64,000 bases of DNA, taken from positions 25,798 through 89,797 of the forward strand of contig JAMPCJ010000010.1 in the NCBI GenBank assembly GCA_023666275.1, read 5' to 3'. The notes below the pieces were generated by a model. That model was given only the letters and a program-made list of their open reading frames with translations, was not told the origin of the DNA and did not search any database. The position numbers were made by a program, and so were the translations under genes. Source of the stretch: Treponema brennaborense (lineage in GTDB: Bacteria > Spirochaetota > Spirochaetia > Treponematales > Treponemataceae). This document shows positions 46,578 through 52,849 of the stretch, one piece after another; positions within the stretch are counted from its first letter, which is position 1; each line of letters starts with the position of its first letter.

Positions 46578-46865
46578 ACTATTTTACATAGATTCGGAAA
46601 TAAAAAAATCCGAGCGGCTGTTCCGGGCTGTTTCAATAGAAAGCAGTCAATTTACAAAACCGCCTGGCGTTCTTTAATTTTCAACATCGCAGGAAGTGTC
46701 AACTTCCGAAAATGTTGAAAAAACAGTTTCGCAATGAAATAAGAAATTGCAATCAAATAAGCGAGTTTGTGAAACAAACTCGGATTAAACTCAGCAACGC
46801 CATTTCAGTTACTGAGTTTAAATATTCCGCTTTTTTTCCCCCCCCGCAGTCCGCACTGATTCTTT
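46578..46865. other. Structured intergenic region with hairpins and a T7C8 tract
   Basis: No gene is seen in these 288 bases. It holds nested hairpins TCAACAT (46681-46687) with ATGTTGA (46712-46718) enclosing GGAAGT-gtca-ACTTCC (46692-46707), a GAGTTTGT-gaa-ACAAACTC stem (46764-46782), one half of a 45-bp inverted repeat pair, and T7C8 at 46831-46845 near the end of yfcE. The T run with the hairpins may act in termination of yfcE. Confidence 0.5.
46776..46820. repeat. 45-bp inverted-repeat element, left copy
   Basis: The reverse complement of 48789-48833 matches this stretch at about 42 of 45 positions by eye. Each copy is itself a hairpin (AAACTCAG...CTGAGTTT). The pair faces each other across hisC-yfcE. 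Confidence 0.8.
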
Positions 46866-47552
46866 TTATGAACAATTTTTCAGTTCCGAATGCACAACGC
46901 TCCAAATGCCGTTTCGGCGTTCAATCTCCAGCACGGCGTATCGTCCTTCGGCAAGGGAACCGGGATTTATGATGAGCGACTTGCCGATTGTGTCCGCCGC
47001 AAACGATTCGTGGATATGTCCGGTAACAACGGCAAGCGGCTGATATTTTTCGATGAATGAACGAAGCAGCACGGAACCGACATGCGAACCCGAAGATATT
47101 GTATCACATCCGGTATTAAACGGCGGCTGATGCGCAATTAAAATAAGATTTCCCCACTCATCGGCAATTTTATCCGGCTGCTGCTCTATAACGCGCAAAT
47201 CGGAAACAAGTTCTTCATCCGAGCGCTCGTTCGGCGTGTCGCCGGTAAAATGCAAAGCGCCGCCGCTGCCGGCAAATACGAGAGAATCCCGAAACACAAG
47301 GCTGTTCTGCACGCAAATATCGGCCTTTTCAAGCTCTTCGATAAACGCGGGCTCATCGCAGTTGCCGGTTACCGCAAAAATAGTTTCGTGTTTTTTCAGC
47401 AGCGCTTCCAGCACGGGCTTTGCGGTCTGCGGCTCAAAGCATTTCGAAAAATCGCCCGCGAACAACACGGCGTCAGCCTGCTTGAATTCGCCGTCAAGCC
47501 GATCAAGCACGGCAGTATCTCCGTGAATATCGGAAATAACAAGAAATTTCAT
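46866..47552 (-). CDS. YfcE/MJ0936-type metallophosphodiesterase
   Basis: 228 residues from ATG 47552 (MKFLVISDIHGD) with an AGGAGAATC site; longer frames run into hisC. Metal-binding motifs of the calcineurin-like family are in order: DIHGD (8-12), FAGDFS (35-40), GNCDE, AHQPP and GHIH (usually GHTH), then INPGSL. Members hydrolyse phosphodiesters; the natural substrate is unknown. Downstream of hisC by 46 bases. Confidence 0.92.
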   Translation of the reverse strand: MKFLVISDIHGDTAVLDRLDGEFKQADAVLFAGDFSKCFEPQTAKPVLEALLKKHETIFAVTGNCDEPAFIEELEKADICVQNSLVFRDSLVFAGSGGALHFTGDTPNERSDEELVSDLRVIEQQPDKIADEWGNLILIAHQPPFNTGCDTISSGSHVGSVLLRSFIEKYQPLAVVTGHIHESFAADTIGKSLIINPGSLAEGRYAVLEIERRNGIWSVVHSELKNCS

Positions 47553-47598
47553 CTGTGATTCTCCTTTATTAAAGAACGCACGCCGCATCGGCAGCGCG

Positions 47599-48732
47599 TC
47601 ATAAGCGCGCGATTTCTTCCATAAGGAAGTCCATTTGTTCGTCCGAACCGATTGTAACGCGCACATAGTCGCGCAGCCCCGCCGTATCGAAATAGCGGAC
47701 AAGCACGCCGCGTTTTTTCAGTGCTTCGTATACCGCAAGCCCTGCGGCATCGATCTTGCGGACTAAAACGAAATTGGCAGCCGAAGGAACATACTGCCAG
47801 CCGCGCTCCCGCAAAAAGCCGCAGAAACGTTCGCGTGTTTCGGTAATTTTGCGGGTTATCCGGACGTAATAATCGATTTCCGCGCAGGCAGCGGTTCCGG
47901 CTGTTTTCGCGAGAAAATCGACGGGAAAATGATTGACCGAATTTTTCACGGTAGTCAGCGCGCGTATCAGCGGACTTTGCGCAGCCGCGAATCCGAGACG
48001 CATGCCCGCAAGCGACAAACTTTTCGATGCGGTTCGTATGACAAGAAGATTTTCGAATTCCGCAAGCAGCGGCAGCGCGCTTTCCTGCGAAAAATCGGCA
48101 TAGGCTTCGTCGACAACAAATACCCGATCTTTCGGGAACTGCCGCAGCATGTCCCGCAGCTCTTCCGTGCAAAGCGCCCTGCCGCTCGGCGCGTTCGGGT
48201 TTGCGAAAATCATTCCGGCACAGGCAGGCGCGGCATTTGTTCCCGCAGCGGACAGCATGGCGGGCACATCAAGCGACCAGTCCGTGCGGAGCGGTATTTT
48301 CCGCAGCGGTATGCCGTAAAAACCGGCATACACCGGATAAAAACTGTACGAAAATTCGGGAACGATGAGCGGTTCTTTTCCGTTTTTTCCGTCGAAAAAC
48401 GCATAAAAAACGAACGAAAGCACTTCGTCGGAACCGTTGCCGCAGTAAATCATGTCTTCGGTGATTTCAAACGGCAGCTTTTGCGGATTATTCAAAACGC
48501 CGCCGGTGTTATTGAGCAGCGCCGCATACGATCGCCGCAGTTCCGAAGAATCGGGATCGGGATATAATCCCAGTTTTTCACGGCGGCAGGCAGCCGCATC
48601 CGCAACCGCACGCGCAACGCTTTCGGGCGGCGGATAGGGATTTTCGTTGGCATTCAGTTTTATGTATGGTTTGTCATCCGGCTGTTCCCCCGGAATATAC
48701 GGCTTTAAATTCCGCAATCTGGACGCAAACAT
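47599..48732 (-). CDS. hisC: Histidinol-phosphate aminotransferase
   Basis: 377 residues; PLP enzyme of fold type I. KLNANENPYPPP near 27, YCGNGSDEVLSFVFYAF (substrate/PLP loop), NPNAPSGRAL, DEAYADF and TASKSLSLAGMRLGFA with the PLP Lys237. It transaminates imidazole-acetol phosphate in histidine synthesis, or aromatic amino acids in related enzymes. No other his gene is present, so an aromatic role is possible. Start ATG 48732. Confidence 0.93.
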   Translation of the reverse strand: MFASRLRNLKPYIPGEQPDDKPYIKLNANENPYPPPESVARAVADAAACRREKLGLYPDPDSSELRRSYAALLNNTGGVLNNPQKLPFEITEDMIYCGNGSDEVLSFVFYAFFDGKNGKEPLIVPEFSYSFYPVYAGFYGIPLRKIPLRTDWSLDVPAMLSAAGTNAAPACAGMIFANPNAPSGRALCTEELRDMLRQFPKDRVFVVDEAYADFSQESALPLLAEFENLLVIRTASKSLSLAGMRLGFAAAQSPLIRALTTVKNSVNHFPVDFLAKTAGTAACAEIDYYVRITRKITETRERFCGFLRERGWQYVPSAANFVLVRKIDAAGLAVYEALKKRGVLVRYFDTAGLRDYVRVTIGSDEQMDFLMEEIARL

Positions 48733-48788
48733 GGTTTCCTCGCTTTCGGATTTTCATTGTATGCAATTGCGGCGGAAACTGCAAGATT

Positions 48789-48833
48789 TAAACTCGGCAA
48801 CTGAAATGGCATTGCTGAGTTTAATCCGAGTTT
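48789..48833. repeat. 45-bp inverted-repeat element, right copy
   Basis: Inverted partner of 46776-46820. It lies in the 107-base gap between hisC and the TSCPD gene, within hairpin-forming sequence (AAACTCGG...CCGAGTTT). Confidence 0.8.
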
Positions 48834-48839
48834 GCAACA

Positions 48840-49088
48840 TTATTCTTCGAGCACAGCCTTTGCCAGCTGATCGGCACAGGAAGTATTTTTGAAGCCGCAT
48901 GTATTGCCGGCGCATTTGGCGGCGATTTCTTCCGCAGTCATGCCGTCAACGAGCTTGGCTATTGCTTTCAGATTGCCGTTGCAGCCGCCGGTAAACTGCA
49001 CGTCGTAAATGCGGCCGTTTTCTTTTCTGAATGTTATCAGCTGTGCGCACGTTCCCGATGTTTTGAATGTGCGGATTCCGTCAGCCAT
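48840..49088 (-). CDS. TSCPD-domain protein (TIGR03905-like)
   Basis: 82 residues from ATG 49088 (MADGIRTFKTSGTCAQ) with GAGGAGG 6 bases upstream. Cys residues at TSGTCAQ, GGCNGNL, CAGNTCGF and TSCADQ match the small TSCPD family, often found next to or fused with ribonucleotide reductase; stand-alone versions have no known role. A longer frame extends upstream but its first part is the detached 95-bp repeat, not a gene. Confidence 0.88.
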   Translation of the reverse strand: MADGIRTFKTSGTCAQLITFRKENGRIYDVQFTGGCNGNLKAIAKLVDGMTAEEIAAKCAGNTCGFKNTSCADQLAKAVLEE

Positions 49089-49125
49089 GCAATTCCTCCT
49101 CTTTATTCCGCAGGCGTGTGCAGCG

Positions 49126-49220
49126 GCGCGGCAAAAACATATACAAAAACAGCAAAATGCCGCAGCGATGTTTTCATACAACCAGAATATCATGAAGAAC
49201 AAACAAACTCAATTTTTTTT
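49126..49220. repeat. 95-bp repeat, locus 2 (detached 5' end of the membrane gene)
   Basis: Four differences in 95 bases from 27321-27415. It carries the first 17 codons and upstream bases of the gene at 26398-27372, but the rest of that gene is absent. It shows that cassette 2 was copied together with left-flanking sequence from locus 1 or a common source. Confidence 0.85.
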
Positions 49221-49294
49221 GCGGAAAATGCGAAAAAAAATGCGCACGCGTCCTTTTTGCAGGCGCCGAATTTTTCATACGTTATAAACTTTTT

Positions 49295-49495
49295 TTCATA
49301 CGTATGAAAGGCAAAAATATAACCGTAAAAACACCTTTTTTTCTTATTTCATACGTATGAAAAATTTCGTTCATACCTATGAAATGTACACGTTCATACG
49401 TATGAAATACATGTGTTCATACCTATGAAAAATTCCGTTTATACGTATGGACTAAACGCTTCATACGTATAAAATGATGCGTTCATACCGATGAA
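49295..49495. repeat. Array of 14-bp palindromes with 22-23 bp spacing
   Basis: TTCATACGTATGAA or close variants begin at 49295, 49348, 49370, 49393, 49416, 49438, 49460 and 49482; a partial copy begins at 49274. Intervals of the last seven are 22, 23, 23, 22, 22 and 22 bases. The most common variant is TTCATACCTATGAA (49370, 49416). The 8-9 bases between palindromes are not conserved. The period is not a multiple of three and no frame is open, so it is noncoding. Roughly two helical turns per unit would place all sites on one face of the DNA. It lies about 160-360 bases upstream of the C-tract promoter of cassette 2 and is absent from the other two. Confidence 0.9.
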
Positions 49496-49545
49496 ATAAA
49501 ATCACCGCATCCTGCGCGCAGAGCTCGCCGCAGGCATGGTAATCC

Positions 49546-49582
49546 GTCATCGCGAGGAGTGCCGCAGGCACGACGAAGCGAT
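49546..49582. repeat. Dispersed palindromic intergenic repeat, third copy
   Basis: GTCATCGCGAGGAGTGCCGC and the following AGGCACGACGAAGCGAT match the second copy near 27513-27550 with about two changes. Same position relative to a cassette promoter as in locus 1. Confidence 0.65.
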
Positions 49583-49652
49583 CCGCACGATGCCGTGCGG
49601 AAAATGCGCGCATTCCAAGCGCCGGCAAAATCCCCAAAAAGCAAAAAAAGTC

Positions 49653-49679
49653 TTGACACTCCCCCCCCCGTGCTATAAA
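49653..49679 (+). promoter_or_regulatory. C-tract promoter of cassette 2
   Basis: TTGACA (49653-49658), a 15-base spacer with nine C (49661-49669), and TATAAA (49674-49679). The bases from here to the ATG are nearly identical to those of cassettes 1 and 3, but the spacer is one base shorter because an A before the C run is missing. Confidence 0.85.
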
Positions 49680-49716
49680 AGCTAGTCTTTTTATATTATT
49701 TCAAGGAGTTTTTTGC

Positions 49717-50301
49717 ATGAAAAAAACGTTGAAAAAAATCGTGCCGCTTTTGGCGGCAGTGCTCTGCGGCGCGATAGTGCAGGCATTCGACTTCACTTCC
49801 TACTGTGAAGCTTTGAACGGGAACCACTGGCTCGTAAAAGCGGGAATCGGAAGCGGCTATTCCATACTGAAGATGGACGTAAAAGCCAACGGCAAAACAA
49901 TAACAAGCGTGAACGGCACGGTACTCGGTTTTGCGCTTCCTGTTCGGGGCGAATATCTTTTGAGCAACATTCCGCTCGGAATTACGCTGAATATCCGCCC
50001 GCTGTGGGGAAAATACGCCGGAATGAAAAATTCTGGCATCGCCTTTATGGCAGGAGCAAACTATCACGTTGCGCCAGGTCCTAAACAGCTCGATCTTTAC
50101 GCGGGACTGGAGCTGGGATTTTCTTACAGTTCCCTCGAATACGAATATCCGCTTGCAAAAAAAACGGAAACGATAAAAGGCGCAGCTTTCGCAGGCGGAC
50201 CGCATGTGGGTGCGTCGTTTTTTTTCACAAAGAATTTCGGCATAAATGCGGAAATGGGTTACCCGACCTTGATAAGCGCATCGGCGGTATTAAAGTTCTA
50301 A
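49717..50301 (+). CDS. Small outer-membrane beta-barrel protein, cassette copy 2
   Basis: 194 residues, AAGGAG 8 bases before ATG. Signal peptide MKKTLKKIVPLLAAVLCG is almost the same as in copies 1 and 3, but the mature part is strongly diverged and about 20 residues shorter (FDFTSYCEALNGNHWLVKAGIG). It retains the aligned VAPGPKQLDLYAGLELG segment and ends ASAVLKF. An eight-strand barrel is likely. It forms a unit with the lipoprotein 27 bases downstream. Confidence 0.82.
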   Translation: MKKTLKKIVPLLAAVLCGAIVQAFDFTSYCEALNGNHWLVKAGIGSGYSILKMDVKANGKTITSVNGTVLGFALPVRGEYLLSNIPLGITLNIRPLWGKYAGMKNSGIAFMAGANYHVAPGPKQLDLYAGLELGFSYSSLEYEYPLAKKTETIKGAAFAGGPHVGASFFFTKNFGINAEMGYPTLISASAVLKF

Positions 50302-50328
50302 AATTTATTTGACAAGGAGATATGAATT

Positions 50329-50751
50329 ATGAAAAAAATTAAAAGCTGTTTATTTGTTTCGATGATTTTTGCGGCGCTGGTTTGTTTTGCAGGCTGCTCC
50401 AACGAAAATACTTTTGATGTAATAAAGCCGTCGGAAATTGCGGTTTCGAATATACAGTATGAAGTAATACCATCAGGCAGATACTGGGAAGTCTATGTGG
50501 GCTGGGACTATAACAGCGCGGATCCTGCCAGCTATCTTGTCATTTGCAGAGATGAAAAGGGCGAAGAACTATCATCATCATACAGCAGCGCAAGAAAAAA
50601 TGGCTCTATGGATGCGTACAGCACGTATCTCGATAATAATGTTTCATACACTATATATACAGCAGGAACATACACTTTCACAGTTTATACCGTTGGTCGG
50701 GGTTACAGCACTTCCGCATCCGCAAGCGTTACGGTAACCTGCGAACGCTAA
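50329..50751 (+). CDS. Lipoprotein with an Ig-like fold, cassette copy 2
   Basis: 140 residues; AAGGAG site 9 bases before ATG. Lipobox FAGC with Cys23. The mature part looks like one beta-sandwich (IQYEVIPSGRYWEVYVGWDY, YTIYTAGTYTFTVYTVG). It is not similar to the Gly/Ser lipoproteins of cassettes 1 and 3, although its position is the same, so the cassette's second gene is exchangeable. No known family recognised. Confidence 0.78.
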   Translation: MKKIKSCLFVSMIFAALVCFAGCSNENTFDVIKPSEIAVSNIQYEVIPSGRYWEVYVGWDYNSADPASYLVICRDEKGEELSSSYSSARKNGSMDAYSTYLDNNVSYTIYTAGTYTFTVYTVGRGYSTSASASVTVTCER

Positions 50752-50813
50752 TCGTGCTCCGCGGCGGGAGCGCGTTCTCCTCGCGGATTCATCACAGCAC
50801 AGTTTAAATGCAG

Positions 50814-50862
50814 TCCGCGGAATACGTCAAAGAACACGAGGCGTATTCCGCGGATTTTTTTT
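50814..50862 (+). terminator. Rho-independent terminator of cassette 2
   Basis: TCCGCGGAATACG (50814-50826) pairs perfectly with CGTATTCCGCGGA (50842-50854), followed by eight T. Stem of 13 bp, loop of 15. Confidence 0.92.
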
Positions 50863-50935
50863 CCGCTTCACACCGCACGGGCTGCCGTCAATGCACACTT
50901 GACCCGTTTCCCCGCAGAATTTTTATGCTTGCCGC

Positions 50936-51064
50936 ATGAAATACGCAGACATTGCGTTATTGTGCCGCGTAATAGACAACTTCGGCGGCATCGGTACGGC
51001 ATACCGGCTTGCGCGCGCATTATCGGAACCGAACGATGCGCAACGCGGACGAAAAACTCAATAG
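50936..51064 (+). pseudogene. Truncated 5' copy of earP
   Basis: The first 36 codons repeat the start of the intact earP at 52850 with a few changes, including Asp18 to Gly in the active-site motif (DNFGGIG instead of DNFGDIG). Homology begins in the terminator tail near 50857 and stops after codon 36, about 51043; the frame then ends at a TAG (51062-51064). This fragment shows that the cassette plus the 5' end of earP was duplicated in tandem. It also reads directly into the end of the yoeB remnant. Confidence 0.88.
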
Positions 51065-51309
51065 TGAAACTTGCAGGACGCGATAAAAACTTCGTCGCCT
51101 GCCGCTTTGTAGACAAGGCGATGCTCGCGGCTTATCCTGCGCGACTAATATCCCGAAAGTTCGTGCTTGAGCGGTTCGGGCTTTCCGATGCCGGAAAACG
51201 GGCTTCGGCAAATGTCCTTTATGATCTCGTTGATTTTTGCGAAGACCTTTTTGTCGCAAGACCATTCCTGATAGTCCGCGAATGCCTCTTCGGAAAAAGA
51301 AACTTTCAT
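51058..51309 (-). pseudogene. yoeB: YoeB-family toxin with in-frame stop codon
   Basis: From ATG 51309 the frame encodes a typical YoeB mRNA interferase of 83 residues, except that codon 55 is TAG (51145-51147). The sequence reads KPEPLKHELSGY-stop-SRRISREHRLVYK; the family has Trp at the stop (SGYWSRRI), so one base change, TGG to TAG, explains it. The frame then continues to the normal ending CKFHY. The product would lose the catalytic C-terminal part (Glu/Arg and His-Tyr tail). Overlaps the antitoxin stop by ATGA. Readthrough cannot be excluded. Confidence 0.88.
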
Positions 51310-51527
51310 AACGCTTCAATGGGAACGGAACGCACCGCGCCCGATTCGATTTGCGAGATGGAGCGCAGCAGATGTTCGCGGTTCGCCTGCGTGGAAAGAA
51401 GATGCTCGGTTTCGTCGGCAACATCTCGAACGGAAATCTCGATGTTCCGTCCCGCGAACATCGTCTTCAGCGAATCCAAGAAGTTCGAGTTGAGTTCATC
51501 GCAATTCAATAAAAATGTGCTTTGCAT
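51306..51527 (-). CDS. YefM/Axe-like antitoxin
   Basis: 73 residues. The C-terminal half (ETEHLLSTQANREHLLRSIS) matches the toxin-binding part of YefM/Axe antitoxins. The N-terminal part (FLLNCDELNSNFLDSLKTMF) is of the short Axe-like type. Coupled to the broken yoeB by ATGA. The gene is intact while its toxin is not. It lies exactly between two cassette copies, reading against them. Confidence 0.82.
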   Translation of the reverse strand: MQSTFLLNCDELNSNFLDSLKTMFAGRNIEISVRDVADETEHLLSTQANREHLLRSISQIESGAVRSVPIEAL

Positions 51528-51661
51528 AAAAACCTCTTTTGCTGAAAAAGGTTGTAGCAGGAAACGCGGAAAAAATCAATTCCCGACGACAAGCGCAAAA
51601 GCCGTGCGGAAAATGCGCGCATTCCAAACATCGGCAAAATCCCCAAAAAGCAAAAAAAGTC

Positions 51662-51689
51662 TTGACACTACCCCCCCCCGTGCTATAAA
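51662..51689 (+). promoter_or_regulatory. C-tract promoter of cassette 3
   Basis: TTGACA (51662-51667), a 16-base spacer with nine C (51671-51679), TATAAA (51684-51689). Homology to the cassette 2 upstream region extends back to about 51600 (GTGCGGAAAATGCGCGCATT). It starts only about 75 bases upstream of the antitoxin end of the inserted module. Confidence 0.85.
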
Positions 51690-51726
51690 AGCTAATCTTT
51701 TTATATTATTTTAAGGAGTTTTTTGC

Positions 51727-52365
51727 ATGAAAAAAACGTTGAAAAAAATCGTGCCGCTTTTGGCGGCAGTGTTTGCCTGCGCGGCGGCTTCCGCCTGGGA
51801 CTGGGGTTCTTACTGCGGCGCACTGGAGGGAAAGCATTTTCTCTTAAAAGCAGGAATCGGGTACGGCGTCGCACCGGAAAAATGGGAGCAGAAAGCCGGC
51901 GCGGTAACCTTTTCGGGAGATGACGAAGACGGCGAAACGTTCACGCAAACAGGGAACTTTTCCGACTTGACCAGCGGCTTCGTGCTTCCGATTCAGGCGG
52001 AATATCTTCTCGGCAAAATTCCGCTGGGAATCACGCTGAGCTGCCGCTTTCAGTGGGGAAAAAACAAAGACATGGATCCCACTATACTCAAAACATTCAG
52101 TTCCGCCATTATGGCAGGACTGGACTATCACATGGCGCCCGGTCCCGAATGGCTCGACTTTTACCTTGGCGCAAAACTGGGAGGCAATTTCGGCTCTTTC
52201 ACCATTGCAAATGAAAAATCATCAGCCACTGTAAAGAAAAGCACTAAAGCCTTTGCATACGACGTACATGCGGGCGCAACGTTTTTCTTGGCGGAACGTG
52301 TCGGCATAAACGCGGAAATAGGCACTCTCAACAAACTGAGCATGTCGGCGGTTTTTAATTTCTAG
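51727..52365 (+). CDS. Small outer-membrane beta-barrel protein, cassette copy 3
   Basis: 212 residues; same leader, ribosome site and signal peptide (MKKTLKKIVPLLAAVFACA) as the others. The mature protein is very close to copy 1 (WDWGSYCGALEGKHF, GVAPEKWEQKAG, GLDYHMAPGPEWLDFY) and differs mainly in two presumed loops, around residues 58-75 and 158-168. Ends SAVFNF with terminal Phe. The loop-localised differences fit selection on surface-exposed parts. Confidence 0.83.
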   Translation: MKKTLKKIVPLLAAVFACAAASAWDWGSYCGALEGKHFLLKAGIGYGVAPEKWEQKAGAVTFSGDDEDGETFTQTGNFSDLTSGFVLPIQAEYLLGKIPLGITLSCRFQWGKNKDMDPTILKTFSSAIMAGLDYHMAPGPEWLDFYLGAKLGGNFGSFTIANEKSSATVKKSTKAFAYDVHAGATFFLAERVGINAEIGTLNKLSMSAVFNF

Positions 52366-52392
52366 TTCTCTTTCTGCAAGGAAATACGAAAC

Positions 52393-52724
52393 ATGAAAAA
52401 GATTTATTTTATCCCGATACTCTGCGCGCTTTTCTGCGCAGGAGCATTATTGCAGGCTGTTCCGATTCTGTGGAGATCTCCGGCGGCGGAGGCGGCAGCT
52501 ATCCGTTAAACGGCACAACGTGGGCTGACTCCTCCGGTAGTATGACCTTAAATTTTTCCAAAACTACCGTAAAGCAGTCTGATATCATAACTTATAATTA
52601 TACTTACAGCAATGGTTCCGGAACTATTTCTATCAATAGGGTATCTGCGGGAACGTTCACTGTTTCGGGAAACAAGCTTACTTTGAAATCGAACGGAATA
52701 ACATATACTCTTTATAAAAGATAA
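52393..52724 (+). pseudogene. Frameshifted lipoprotein of cassette 3
   Basis: From ATG 52393 the signal MKKIYFIPILCALFCAGALL is followed by a frame change: the DNA reads TTATTGCAGGCTGTTCC where copy 1 has TTATTGGCAGGCTGCTCC, one G fewer. The current frame ends after 38 codons (TAA 52507-52509). Adding one base near 52458 restores LAGCSDS, a short Gly linker and the domain YPLNGTTWADSSGSMTLNF to a stop at 52724, giving about 110 residues. So this is a one-base deletion at the lipobox of an otherwise intact gene. Confidence 0.85.
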
Positions 52725-52735
52725 CTAGCCCCAAC

Positions 52736-52777
52736 AAAAAACGGCAGTGCAATTTCGTTTTTGTACTGCCGTTTTTT
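52736..52777 (+). terminator. Rho-independent terminator of cassette 3
   Basis: AAAAAACGGCAGTGCAA (52736-52752) pairs with TTGTACTGCCGTTTTTT (52761-52777), one mismatch, loop TTTCGTTT. Its stem core is like the cassette 1 terminator. Confidence 0.88.
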
Positions 52778-52849
52778 CCGCTTCACACCGCACGGGCTGC
52801 CGTCAATGCACACTTGACCCGTTCCCCGCAGAACTTTTATGCTTGCCGC

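Noticed and set aside
46831..46845. T7C8 tract as another phase-variable promoter
   Set aside because: No -35/-10 pair surrounds it and no gene starts there; it lies at the end of yfcE and looks like terminator debris.
48840..49202. 120-residue version of the TSCPD protein with a hydrophobic N-terminus
   Set aside because: The extra residues come from the 95-bp repeat that also lies at 27321-27415; the ribosome site and family length support the start at 49088.
49295..49495. CRISPR array
   Set aside because: The repeats are 14-bp palindromes with only 8-9 bases between them, spacers are too short, and no cas gene is present.
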